The notes under the pieces were generated by a model, which had not been told where the DNA came from, ran no database searches, and saw only the letters and a list, made by a program, of their open reading frames with translations. The position numbers and the translations under genes are program-made. Below are positions 44,477 through 51,716 of a stretch of DNA of 64,000 nucleotides, piece by piece. The DNA lies in contig NZ_CP058601.1 of NCBI RefSeq assembly GCF_013402815.2, positions 806,001 to 870,000 of the forward strand, read 5' to 3'. Position 1 is the first letter of the stretch. Every line of letters begins with the position of its first letter. The stretch comes from Natrinema halophilum (GTDB lineage Archaea > Halobacteriota > Halobacteria > Halobacteriales > Natrialbaceae).

Positions 44477-45997
44477 ATGGATCGGGATTCGTCCACCGTG
44501 GCACGCTTGCTCGCCGTTCTCGCGGCTGCGATGCTCCTCGGCGGCGGGCTCACGGGCGTCGCAGCGGGTGCCGGACCGGGGCTGTCGAGTCCATCCACTC
44601 ACTCACTCGGCGATGGGCTCCTCGGTACGGGCGAGACGACGAAATCGATCTCGTTTGGCCTCGAAGATACGACATCGACACTGGAAAATACCACGGAGAC
44701 CACGTCCGACGGACGCGAGAATACCACGGAGACCACGACCGACGGGCTCGAGAACGCCACTGATACTACGACTGACGGGCTCGAGAACGCCACTGATACT
44801 ACGACTGACGGGCTCGAGAACGCCACTGATACTACGACTGACGGGCTCGAGAACGCCACTGATACTACGACTGACGGGCTCGAGAACGCCACTGATACTA
44901 CGACTGACGGGCTCGAGAACGCCACTGATACTACGACTGACGGGCTCGAGAATACCACTGATACTACGACCGACGGGCTCGAAGACACGACCAGAAATTT
45001 ATCGAATCCTGACGGATCGGTCGATACAGCGATCAACGAGACGTCTGGAACCGTCGACGGGACCGTCGATACGACGACGGGAGCCGTCAATTCGACGCTC
45101 GACGAGACTGGTTCTACGGTCGAGTCCGTCGGCGGTAGAATGGTCACCGTCTCCGCCGAAGTCGATGCCGGAGTCGATGCCGGAGTCGGATGGACAACCT
45201 CGGGGGCCGACCGCGACGACACGCGGCAAATCGGAACGCCGAGTGCAGACAGGAACGGCGACGAATCCGCTCCGACCGGGGTTCCCGGCGCCACTGAAAC
45301 GGCGACGGACGCGGTGTTGGTCGGGCTGCTTGGGGCAATTAGCGTTTCCGGGGCTGCGGTGGGCGGCACCAGCGCGTCCGGTGCAGCAAGCGGTGCAGGC
45401 GGTGTAACCGCCAGTTGGCTGACCCAGAACCGAGGTATCCGACATCTGCAAGGGGCTGGGTCCGCAATTCCCTGGAAGATCCTCCCGCTGTTCAGATACA
45501 GCCAGTACGACGACTCGGACCCGCTCGAACACGATGGCCGCCGGAAAATTTACGAGACGATCGAAACCGACCCCGGGTGTTATCTCTCTCAGGTGAGCGA
45601 CCGAGTCGACATTCCGCTTTCGACAGTTCGGTACCACGTTCGCATTCTCGAAGACGAATCGCTCGTAACCGGTGTCAAGGTCAACGGGAAGCGGCGCTAC
45701 TTCCTCGACGCGGACGGCGCCGAACTCCGAGCTGCCCTCGCCGAACCCGCAAAGCGCGACGTTCTCGAGGCACTGGCGGCGCTCGGTCGCGCACACAACG
45801 GCCAACTCGCCGACGAACTCGACCGCGACCCGAGTACGATCTCGCACCACCTCTCGGCGCTCGAGGACGACGGACTGGTCGCCCGCGAAAAAGACGGGCG
45901 ATCGATCGCCAACGAACTCCCGGCACAGGTCGAGGCGGCGCTGGTCGACCAGACGGCGGCGGCTGTCGACTCGCGAACTGCGCCGGCAGACGACTGA
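44477..45997 (+). CDS. Predicted membrane-anchored tandem winged-helix regulator with N-glycosylation-sequon repeats
   Basis: 506 aa, start ATG at 44477 (MDRDSSTV); the open frame to 44420 is not convincing. A signal-like hydrophobic segment spans residues 8-31. Residues 66-176 are 11-residue repeats of the type DGLENATDTTT, six identical copies at 89-154 and diverged copies on both sides, each with an NAT or NTT sequon. A Thr/Ser-rich region follows. A second hydrophobic segment lies at about 278-300 (AVLVGLLGAISVSGAAVGG). The C-terminus has two winged helices: about 355-412 (YLSQVSDRVDIPLSTVRYHV) and 423-485 (GQLADELDRDPSTISHHLSA). Best model: glycosylated external stalk, one span, cytosolic DNA-binding module. 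Ligand and targets unknown. Confidence 0.85.
   Translation: MDRDSSTVARLLAVLAAAMLLGGGLTGVAAGAGPGLSSPSTHSLGDGLLGTGETTKSISFGLEDTTSTLENTTETTSDGRENTTETTTDGLENATDTTTDGLENATDTTTDGLENATDTTTDGLENATDTTTDGLENATDTTTDGLENATDTTTDGLENTTDTTTDGLEDTTRNLSNPDGSVDTAINETSGTVDGTVDTTTGAVNSTLDETGSTVESVGGRMVTVSAEVDAGVDAGVGWTTSGADRDDTRQIGTPSADRNGDESAPTGVPGATETATDAVLVGLLGAISVSGAAVGGTSASGAASGAGGVTASWLTQNRGIRHLQGAGSAIPWKILPLFRYSQYDDSDPLEHDGRRKIYETIETDPGCYLSQVSDRVDIPLSTVRYHVRILEDESLVTGVKVNGKRRYFLDADGAELRAALAEPAKRDVLEALAALGRAHNGQLADELDRDPSTISHHLSALEDDGLVAREKDGRSIANELPAQVEAALVDQTAAAVDSRTAPADD
44741..44938 (+). repeat. Six identical 33-bp tandem repeats in a coding region
   Basis: Six perfect in-frame copies of a 33-bp unit beginning gacgggctcgagaacgcc, each encoding DGLENATDTTT. 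Diverged copies extend the array by two units on the left and two on the right. Identity at the nucleotide level points to recent expansion by slippage or unequal recombination, so copy number is probably variable between strains. Confidence 0.9.
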
Positions 45998-46026
45998 CCG
46001 CCGCATGCGGGACCGAACCCCGGTGG

Positions 46027-46365
46027 TCACGGGTCTCTGTCCGCGATATCGAAGTACAACTCCGCGTGGTTCGAGCAACCGGGGTTGAACGCGGCGCCGC
46101 AGGCCGGACAGCGGTAGTCGGACTCGAGGTACTCGGGAACGGTGAGTTCCCCGTCACAAACGCCGCACAGAACCGACGGCTCGTCGAACCGATCCCTCGG
46201 CCAGGGGACGGCTTCGTGCCCCGAGACGGCCTCGTGGCAGCGGAAACAGGGATAGTACCGCTCGCAGCAGGCGAACTTGAACGCGACGACGTCGCTGTCG
46301 GTGCGGTAATGAGAACATCGCGTCTCGGAATCGACCTCGACGCCATGGACTGTGTGATCCGTCAT
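46027..46365 (-). CDS. CHY-type zinc finger protein
   Basis: 112 aa starting MTDHTVHGVEVD (ATG at 46365; the frame continues to 46434 with no conserved content). It has the CHY zinc-finger pattern: TRCSHYRTDSDVVAFKF, then CCERYYPCFRCHEA, VLCGVCDGELT, YRCPACGAAFNPGCSNH. These cysteines and histidines bind several zinc ions. In eukaryotes CHY domains occur in ubiquitin ligases; small archaeal versions have unknown function. It converges with the wHTH regulator gene. Confidence 0.9.
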   Translation of the reverse strand: MTDHTVHGVEVDSETRCSHYRTDSDVVAFKFACCERYYPCFRCHEAVSGHEAVPWPRDRFDEPSVLCGVCDGELTVPEYLESDYRCPACGAAFNPGCSNHAELYFDIADRDP

Positions 46366-46871
46366 GGAAGCGTGCGCCAGCCGATCCGTCGGGCGCTGGA
46401 ACCTTCGGCGTTGTGACTGTTCGAGCTGTTCCACGATGAAACCCGACCCTATCGATAGGAGGGTCGGCTATCGACGATATCTTCTGACTCGACTGATATC
46501 TCGAGTGACACGTAGTCACCGAGCGGCCGACCGTGTGTTTCCGACGGAGTTCCCAACCGGTCTCGGCCCGGTTTTGTCGAAAAAGTGACGACGAAAGGTG
46601 GTTGTTGTGAGGCGGACAACCCTCGAGATGAAACCGGTGGTGATCGAAACCGTTCCGGTGGCACCCGGTCAAATGAATCAAGACTGATCGGCTTCTATCT
46701 GACACGTATTCGCTACTCGGTCCGCGATTGGACGACCGGTCTCCAGGGAGGCGGAGACCCGACAGCGAATGATCCAACAGTCAACGACGGTGGCGAGACG
46801 TCGGCCCAAGCGCCGCCACCGATGCAGACGGCTCTCGCCCTCCCTCGTCGACACCAGCATCGCCGACTCCC
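46366..46871. other. Intergenic region between CHY finger gene and gvpO
   Basis: 506 bases with no supportable gene. Frames open here are basic and not conserved-looking. The region should hold the CHY gene promoter and the terminator of the leftward gvp operon. Confidence 0.4.
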
Positions 46872-47417
46872 TTACTCGAACTGGGCGGTGTCACCGCGCC
46901 GGTACCGGTCGACCCGCCGATAGCCGTGGACGGTGGCATCGGTGTCGAGTTCTATCTCGTACCGACCGATGATGTCCTGGGTGTCGGGGACGGCGCGGCG
47001 TTCGACGACCTCGACGACTGCGCGCCAGCCGTCGTCGGTCGGGGAGATTTCGCTGACGCCGTCGAACTCGTGGCCGATGAGTTGACCGGCGGTCGACTGG
47101 ACGGTCTTGCGAACGGCGAGGACCCCTGCAATCTCCTCGTTGTCGGTCTCGACGTCCGCATCGACCTCCTCAGGATCGGTCATCTCTTCGGCGGTCATAT
47201 TGACCGTCCCGCGGGATCGTTGCTCCTCGACGTTGCCGCCTTCGGCCTGTTCGTCCGTCTGTTCTTCCTCTTGGGCTGCCTGACTGTCGTTCACTGTTGG
47301 ATCACTCTCGTCGTGTTGGTAGCAAAAGCCGTCGTCTTGAGCCGGTCGTGAACAGCGCTCGCCGTCCTCGGTGAGGGCTTTGCACTGCTCCCGTGATTGG
47401 GTTTCGGCTTCTGCCAT
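46872..47417 (-). CDS. gvpO: Gas vesicle protein GvpO with zinc-finger-like N-terminus
   Basis: 181 aa. The C-terminal 100 residues are GvpO: QLIGHEFDGVSEISPTDDGW, RAVVEVVERRAVPDTQDI and IGRYEIELDTDATVHGY. GvpO is needed for gas vesicle formation in Halobacterium. The N-terminal 40 residues instead carry CKALTEDGERCSRPAQDD and GFCYQHDESD, a Cys-Cys-Cys-His set like the small zinc module found at the start of other haloarchaeal proteins. An acidic linker joins the two. The gene ends the leftward gvpA-gvpN-gvpO unit. Confidence 0.92.
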   Translation of the reverse strand: MAEAETQSREQCKALTEDGERCSRPAQDDGFCYQHDESDPTVNDSQAAQEEEQTDEQAEGGNVEEQRSRGTVNMTAEEMTDPEEVDADVETDNEEIAGVLAVRKTVQSTAGQLIGHEFDGVSEISPTDDGWRAVVEVVERRAVPDTQDIIGRYEIELDTDATVHGYRRVDRYRRGDTAQFE

Positions 47418-47475
47418 TTTTCTTGATTCGGTTCGCTGTGTGACTCCTGTGTCCCTTCGATCGCCTCCGGTTTGG

Positions 47476-48501
47476 TCAGATGGTCTCGGTGATCTGCAAT
47501 CGCAATCCGTCGATGCTGTCGCCGTCTTCGCCCGCAATCTTCGGTGCGAGCACATCCGTGAAAACGTGGATCAGCGTCTCGTCGTCGAACTCGCCGTTCC
47601 CGTCGTGCCCGTCGAAAACGGCCAGTCCCTTCGCAGCCGTAATCGCTGCGCGGGTCCCGACGACGATGTCGAGTTCGTCGCGGAGCGCTCGCGTCTTTTC
47701 CACGATAGTCTCGATATCAGCTTCGGAGAGGGTGACGTGCGCGCCGACGATCTCTCGTTCGGTCTCCTCGTCATAGTAGTCGACGCGGACACCGATGAAC
47801 CGATCCAGCAGCGCATCCTGTTGCTCGTGGACGCCCGCGTACTCCACGTCGTTCGACGTGAGGATCGCCCGAAATTCGGGGTGAACGTCTATCGTCCGGT
47901 CCTCCCCCCGTTTGCCCGGCCGTTCCAGGACGCCTTCCTCGAAAACCGAGAGTAAGACGTTGTGAGCGGCGGGATCGCTGCGCGAGAACTCGTTGTAGAC
48001 GAGCGTCGCGCCCTCTCGCACCGCGACCGAGAGCGGGTTATCGACCCAGCGTTCGCGGACGATCTCCGTCTGTTTGCTGACGCCGCCGACGAACCGGTCG
48101 TCCTCCTTGTAGCGCTCCCCGCCGGCGTGAGAGCCGACGAGTGCGGCGGTGTCGACCGCCTCGTCGCCGTTCAGCCAGACGACTGGCCGGCCGCGCTCTG
48201 CGGCGGCGGACAGCGCGAGCGCCGTCTTGCCACAGCCCGTCGGTCCGATCAGGTGCACCGGCTGGTCCGCCTCGAGCCAGCCGCCGATCCGATCGCGCAG
48301 TGATCTGATGGCATCCGTCTCGATGAACGGCTCGGGGACGACGTCCGATGGATCGCCAAGGGGACTGTCGCCGTTGCGTTCGCCGGCGTTCGATGCCGTT
48401 CGCGCGAGCTCTTTCTTCGCTCTTCGACCCTCCTTCTGCTCGCGACTGTCCGTGATCTTCCGACCGCGGACCTTACGCTTGCGCGAAGCGTCGTCGGCCA
48501 T
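47476..48501 (-). CDS. gvpN: Gas vesicle protein GvpN (AAA+ MoxR-type ATPase)
   Basis: 341 aa. Walker A is VHLIGPTGCGKTALALSAA and the Walker B region is GATLVYNEFSRSDPAAHNVL, with the sensor-type AILTSNDVEYAGVHEQQDAL. GvpN helps gas vesicles widen to their final diameter. The first 55 residues are a basic-acidic extension (ASRKRKVRGRKITDSREQKE) that Halobacterium GvpN has in shorter form. It begins 6 nt after the gvpA stop and so shares its transcript. Confidence 0.95.
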   Translation of the reverse strand: MADDASRKRKVRGRKITDSREQKEGRRAKKELARTASNAGERNGDSPLGDPSDVVPEPFIETDAIRSLRDRIGGWLEADQPVHLIGPTGCGKTALALSAAAERGRPVVWLNGDEAVDTAALVGSHAGGERYKEDDRFVGGVSKQTEIVRERWVDNPLSVAVREGATLVYNEFSRSDPAAHNVLLSVFEEGVLERPGKRGEDRTIDVHPEFRAILTSNDVEYAGVHEQQDALLDRFIGVRVDYYDEETEREIVGAHVTLSEADIETIVEKTRALRDELDIVVGTRAAITAAKGLAVFDGHDGNGEFDDETLIHVFTDVLAPKIAGEDGDSIDGLRLQITETI

Positions 48502-48507
48502 GTAGAG

Positions 48508-48795
48508 TTATTCCGTTGCCGATTTCGGCGACGATTCAGGGCGGGGCTCGACCTCGAGCTCCTCGAGTTCGTCGAGATCGCCTTCTGCCGTGGCTTGCTC
48601 AATTTTTGCGATCTCCTCCGCGTAGTGAAGGAAGGTGTCGACCGATGCGACGACGACGCGGGCTTCGATCGTCAGCAGCTCGATCCCGACGACCGAGATC
48701 CGGGCCCAGACGTCGATGACGACACCCTTGTCGAGGACGCGGTCGAGTACTTCCGCGAGGCTGGAGGAGTCGGGTCGTCGTTGTGGTTGTGCCAT
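48508..48795 (-). CDS. gvpA: Gas vesicle structural protein GvpA
   Basis: 95 aa, the main shell protein. The conserved core [20 protein letters not shown] continues through [20 protein letters not shown] and [19 protein letters not shown], nearly identical to Halobacterium GvpA. The start [11 protein letters not shown] at 48795 is the usual one; a Met at 48810 upstream is less likely. The tail after IEQA is about 20 residues longer than in Halobacterium (76 aa) and very acidic. It heads a leftward operon with gvpN and gvpO. Confidence 0.96.
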   Translation of the reverse strand: MAQPQRRPDSSSLAEVLDRVLDKGVVIDVWARISVVGIELLTIEARVVVASVDTFLHYAEEIAKIEQATAEGDLDELEELEVEPRPESSPKSATE

Positions 48796-48971
48796 ACACC
48801 GATCGTTCATCGGCTGCTCGTAACACGGCTTGGGCTGCGATGGCAGGCCGACCGGCCCGCAGCAGCCCACAGCGCCGATTTGCCGGCACTTAGGCCCCGG
48901 GTCCGTTGTCGACACCAGGAACCCCAATCCGACGGATGGGTCCCACAGGCTGCCACTGCAAGCACCACCGT

Positions 48972-48997
48972 AACCCGCTACGCCGACGAATCGTCAG
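48972..48997. repeat. 26-bp sequence repeated exactly at 60315-60340
   Basis: The unit begins aacccgctacgccgacgaat. Flanks differ immediately on both sides, so the identity is exactly 26 bp and in the same orientation as the distant copy. It sits about 180 nt before gvpA and 245 nt before gvpF. Confidence 0.85.
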
Positions 48998-49124
48998 TGA
49001 CGATACTCGAGTGCTCGTCGCGGCGTTCAGTTGGCTATCGCGGAGAGCACACCTATCGAAGACCCATGGCATCCAGTTGCCCCATCACCGGCCGAGACGT
49101 GTCACGCACGCGTTTGTCAAGACC

Positions 49125-49176
49125 AGGGACTCGGCTTCGAATTCGTAACGAGGGACTCGGCTCCGAATTCGTAACG
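49125..49176 (+). repeat. Tandem 26-bp direct repeat upstream of gvpF
   Basis: Two adjacent 26-bp copies that differ at one position (cggcttcg versus cggctccg) and each end in gaattcgtaacg. A diverged third copy ending in gaaccagtaacg follows at about 49177-49207. They end 36 nt before the gvpF ATG and could be activator sites. Confidence 0.75.
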
Positions 49177-49242
49177 GGCCTCGATTACCGGGTTCGAACC
49201 AGTAACGTGATACTTCCATGCACGTACAGCGAGTGATCCACG

Positions 49243-49863
49243 ATGAGTAACCGGTACGTCTACGGCGTCGTCGAGTCGGATACCGTCGAGTTCGAGACGG
49301 AAGCGGTCGCCGGCGCGGACCGCGTCTACACGATTTCCCATCGGCGACTCGGTGCGGTCGTCTCGGACATCGACACCACCGATCCCGAAGAGACCGACGA
49401 AGATGCACAGATTCACGACGATGTCCTCAGGGAGATCATGGACTACGACGGCGGAACGACCATCGTCCCAATGCAGTTCGGCATGGCCTTCGAAAGCGAT
49501 CGTGCGCTAAAAAACGTCCTTCGCGGAGCGCGACCGGCGTTCCGACGGGCGCTAAACGATATCGAGGGCAAGATCGAACTCGGCCTCAAACTCGTTCGCG
49601 AGGAGGACACCGATATCGACCGCGAGGCGATCGAGACCGAGGTCGCCGACCACCTCGAGCCCATCGCCGCACAGTCCGTCGAGAACGACCTGTTCAGCGA
49701 TCGTCTCGTACTCAACCGCTCGTATCTCGTCGATGCGGACGAGCGAGAGTCCTTCGACGAAGCGGTCGCAGAATTCGAGGACGATCACGACGAACTGATG
49801 GTCCGGTACACGGGGCCGTTCGCGCCCTACAGTTTCGTCGACGTGAAAATCGGAGCCCAGTAA
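49243..49863 (+). CDS. gvpF: Gas vesicle protein GvpF
   Basis: 206 aa, GvpF/GvpL family. The opening NRYVYGVVESDTVEFETEAV and the core DGGTTIVPMQFGMAFESD are typical, and the end GPFAPYSFVDVKIG is the family C-terminal signature. GvpF is a minor, essential protein that interacts with GvpA early in assembly. It is the first gene of the rightward operon F-G-H-x-J-K-L-M; gvpG starts 5 nt after its stop. Confidence 0.94.
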   Translation: MSNRYVYGVVESDTVEFETEAVAGADRVYTISHRRLGAVVSDIDTTDPEETDEDAQIHDDVLREIMDYDGGTTIVPMQFGMAFESDRALKNVLRGARPAFRRALNDIEGKIELGLKLVREEDTDIDREAIETEVADHLEPIAAQSVENDLFSDRLVLNRSYLVDADERESFDEAVAEFEDDHDELMVRYTGPFAPYSFVDVKIGAQ

Positions 49864-49868
49864 TATCC

Positions 49869-50123
49869 ATGTTCATCCTCGATGACCTCCTGTTTCGCCC
49901 GTTCGTCGGCATCGTCGACGCACTCCACTCCATCGCCCTCGACGAGATGTACGACGTGGAGGCCCTCGAGGACGATCTAAAGGAGAACCAGCTGCTGTAC
50001 GAACTCGGCGAGCGCTCCGAGGAGGAATACCGTCGCCGCAAGGAAGAACTCGAGGCGGAGCTCGAAGCCGCTCGTGATGTACACGAACGGCTCTCGAGCG
50101 GGCGTGTAGAGGTGAAACGATAA
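49869..50123 (+). CDS. gvpG: Gas vesicle protein GvpG
   Basis: 84 aa. The N-terminus FILDDLLFRPFVGIVDALHS is a GvpG hallmark, followed by a long charged helix (ENQLLYELGERSEEEYRRRK) that probably forms a coiled coil. It is essential in haloarchaeal gas vesicle formation. The gvpH ATG follows its stop directly. Confidence 0.93.
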   Translation: MFILDDLLFRPFVGIVDALHSIALDEMYDVEALEDDLKENQLLYELGERSEEEYRRRKEELEAELEAARDVHERLSSGRVEVKR

Positions 50124-50705
50124 ATGAGCGATATCAATCCCGACGACGACCGCGACGAATCGGACGACGACCGCACTCCCGACGATCGATTCACCGACGA
50201 GAGCGGCCACTGGCTCTCGAGCCTGCTGTCTGCGCTGGAATCGTTAGACTCCGGCTCGATGTCGCGTTCGGGCCGTCGGCGGGGCGATCGAACGATGTTC
50301 GATTACGACATCTCGATTCAGACCGGGGACGACCTCCCGGCGGACGATTCGCCGTTCAGGCGGGAATCGTTCGGTGAGAGACGGAATCAGGACGATAACC
50401 GGTCACGAAAGCGTCGAATTCGATCGTCAACTCCCTCGACAGACCACAACGTGGCCACCCGGTCTTACGACGACGAAATGATCATCACCGCGGACATCGA
50501 CGGCGCCGATCCGGACGACGTTACAGTCGGTTTCGACGATTCGGCGCTCGTAATCGCCGTCGAAGAGGTCGAACTCGATCGCATCGAAGTCCCGTGGCGG
50601 GAGACGACGTCTCAGGCGACGATCAATAACGGCGTACTCACAGTCCAGATCGGCGCAGCGACGACAACGACCGAAGGAAACGGTGAGACGGAGGACGACG
50701 AATGA
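50124..50705 (+). CDS. gvpH: Gas vesicle protein GvpH (Hsp20-like)
   Basis: 193 aa. N-terminal half acidic and disordered, with DESGHWLSSLLSALESLDSG as the only conserved-looking piece. C-terminal residues about 110-180 form an alpha-crystallin/Hsp20-like beta-sandwich (DDEMIITADIDGADPDDVTV, ALVIAVEEVELDRIEV). GvpH in Halobacterium is a helper with chaperone-like features. Start ATG immediately follows gvpG; its end overlaps the next gene by ATGA. Confidence 0.9.
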   Translation: MSDINPDDDRDESDDDRTPDDRFTDESGHWLSSLLSALESLDSGSMSRSGRRRGDRTMFDYDISIQTGDDLPADDSPFRRESFGERRNQDDNRSRKRRIRSSTPSTDHNVATRSYDDEMIITADIDGADPDDVTVGFDDSALVIAVEEVELDRIEVPWRETTSQATINNGVLTVQIGAATTTTEGNGETEDDE

Positions 50706-51619
50706 GCACCGCCGAGTCCGACGACGAGACGTTCGACGCGCTGCTCGAGGACGCGGAAGCGAGTCTCGATCGACTCGAGGAGACGCTCGGCGAGAGCGAC
50801 GCTCTGGACGACCTCGACGACGATACCATCGAGACGGTCGTGGGTGACGTCGACAACCTCGTACGGGTCACCGAGGAAATACTCGAACTGCTCGAGGCGA
50901 TGGACCTCAGCGATCTTCCGGACGCGATCGATGGAGATGAGCTTCTGGATGCGATCGATATCGGCGAGATTCCCGACGTACTGGCGAACGAAGACGAGGG
51001 TGTGACCGAGCTCGTCGACTTCACGGAGCTGTTCGAGGCGATCGACCTGCTGAACGCCTGGAACGCCACGGATCTGACCGAGGTCTGGCAGGAGAAAAAC
51101 GAACTGGACGATGCCCTGACGGATCTCGAAGACGGCGACGTCGCCGGGATGGTCGAAGACGCGGTGTCGGACGTCACAGATGACGGCGGCGACGGGTTGC
51201 TCGGAGACGACGAGGATGGTGTCCTCGACACGGGGATGGATGCCGCGACCGCGACCAAGGAAACGCTCGGCGACATCGACGTCGCGGAAGACCCGGAGGC
51301 CTACCAGATTGCGATCCAGCAGCAGGCGATGCGGGGGATCGACGCCTTTCGGACGGCGCTACTCGAGACCCACGAGACGTTCGAGCGGCTCTACGAGTTC
51401 AACCGCGAGAAGATGCGCCGGCAGGACAAGAGTACGAACTCACGGAATCCGACGGCCTCGTCGACGATGCCGATGGATCGACTCGACCTCGGCGGCGGTG
51501 CCCGCTATTCGACGGTGCCACAGGAGGTCAAACTCTCGACGGCACCAACCCGGAAGCGAATCTACGGCCGGCGGTTCGAGATCGAGCGGGAACGACAGCG
51601 GAGAACCAACGATGACTGA
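50702..51619 (+). CDS. Acidic 305-aa protein in the gas vesicle operon, unknown function
   Basis: 305 aa, in the place where gvpI stands in classic clusters. Residues 1-160 are extremely acidic and helical (LLEDAEASLDRLEETLGESD, ITEELLELLEAMDLSDLPD-like pattern), probably coiled coil. Residues 205-245 are a helical block (QIAIQQQAMRGIDAFRTALL). The last 60 residues are basic, with STVPQEVKLSTAPTRKRIYG then RRFEIERERQRR. GvpI is also basic, so the tail could be a GvpI-like part, but I do not recognise the whole protein. ATGA overlap with gvpH and an 8-nt overlap with the following ORF make it a full operon member. Confidence 0.8.
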   Translation: MSTAESDDETFDALLEDAEASLDRLEETLGESDALDDLDDDTIETVVGDVDNLVRVTEEILELLEAMDLSDLPDAIDGDELLDAIDIGEIPDVLANEDEGVTELVDFTELFEAIDLLNAWNATDLTEVWQEKNELDDALTDLEDGDVAGMVEDAVSDVTDDGGDGLLGDDEDGVLDTGMDAATATKETLGDIDVAEDPEAYQIAIQQQAMRGIDAFRTALLETHETFERLYEFNREKMRRQDKSTNSRNPTASSTMPMDRLDLGGGARYSTVPQEVKLSTAPTRKRIYGRRFEIERERQRRTNDD

Positions 51620-51716
51620 TCCACCGATACAACGACAGCGCGGCCGCGTGGTAAGCCCGACGACTGATTCGGAACCGAAACCGGTTGCCACCGGAGGTGA
51701 GCGCTATGGTAAATGA
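51612..51716 (+). CDS. 34-aa ORF between the acidic protein and gvpJ (GvpI-like?)
   Basis: MTDPPIQRQRGRVVSPTTDS, then EPKPVATGGERYGK. It overlaps the stop of the preceding gene and the start of gvpJ by 11 nt, so translational coupling from one gene to the next is plausible. It is small, basic and Pro/Arg-rich, unlike most proteins of this genome. It may be a reduced gvpI, or a coupling leader for gvpJ. Low certainty. Confidence 0.45.
   Translation: MTDPPIQRQRGRVVSPTTDSEPKPVATGGERYGK

Larger units (their letters stand above)
48796..49242. promoter_or_regulatory. Divergent gas vesicle control region
   Basis: 447 bases between gvpA (left) and gvpF (right). It must hold both operon promoters. 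I found no near-consensus TATA box for either. It contains a 26-bp sequence shared exactly with 60315-60340 and a 26-bp tandem duplication at 49125-49176 just before gvpF, followed by a weaker third copy. No gvpD or gvpE regulator gene is present. Confidence 0.6.

Noticed and set aside
44741-44938. Regular repeats considered as a CRISPR array
   Set aside because: Units are contiguous with no spacers and lie in frame within a gene.
44385-45407. 340-aa rightward ORF with TGSRTPLILRL repeats
   Set aside because: Frame-shifted reading of the 33-bp repeats in the wHTH regulator gene; the correct frame has a signal segment, sequons and winged helices.
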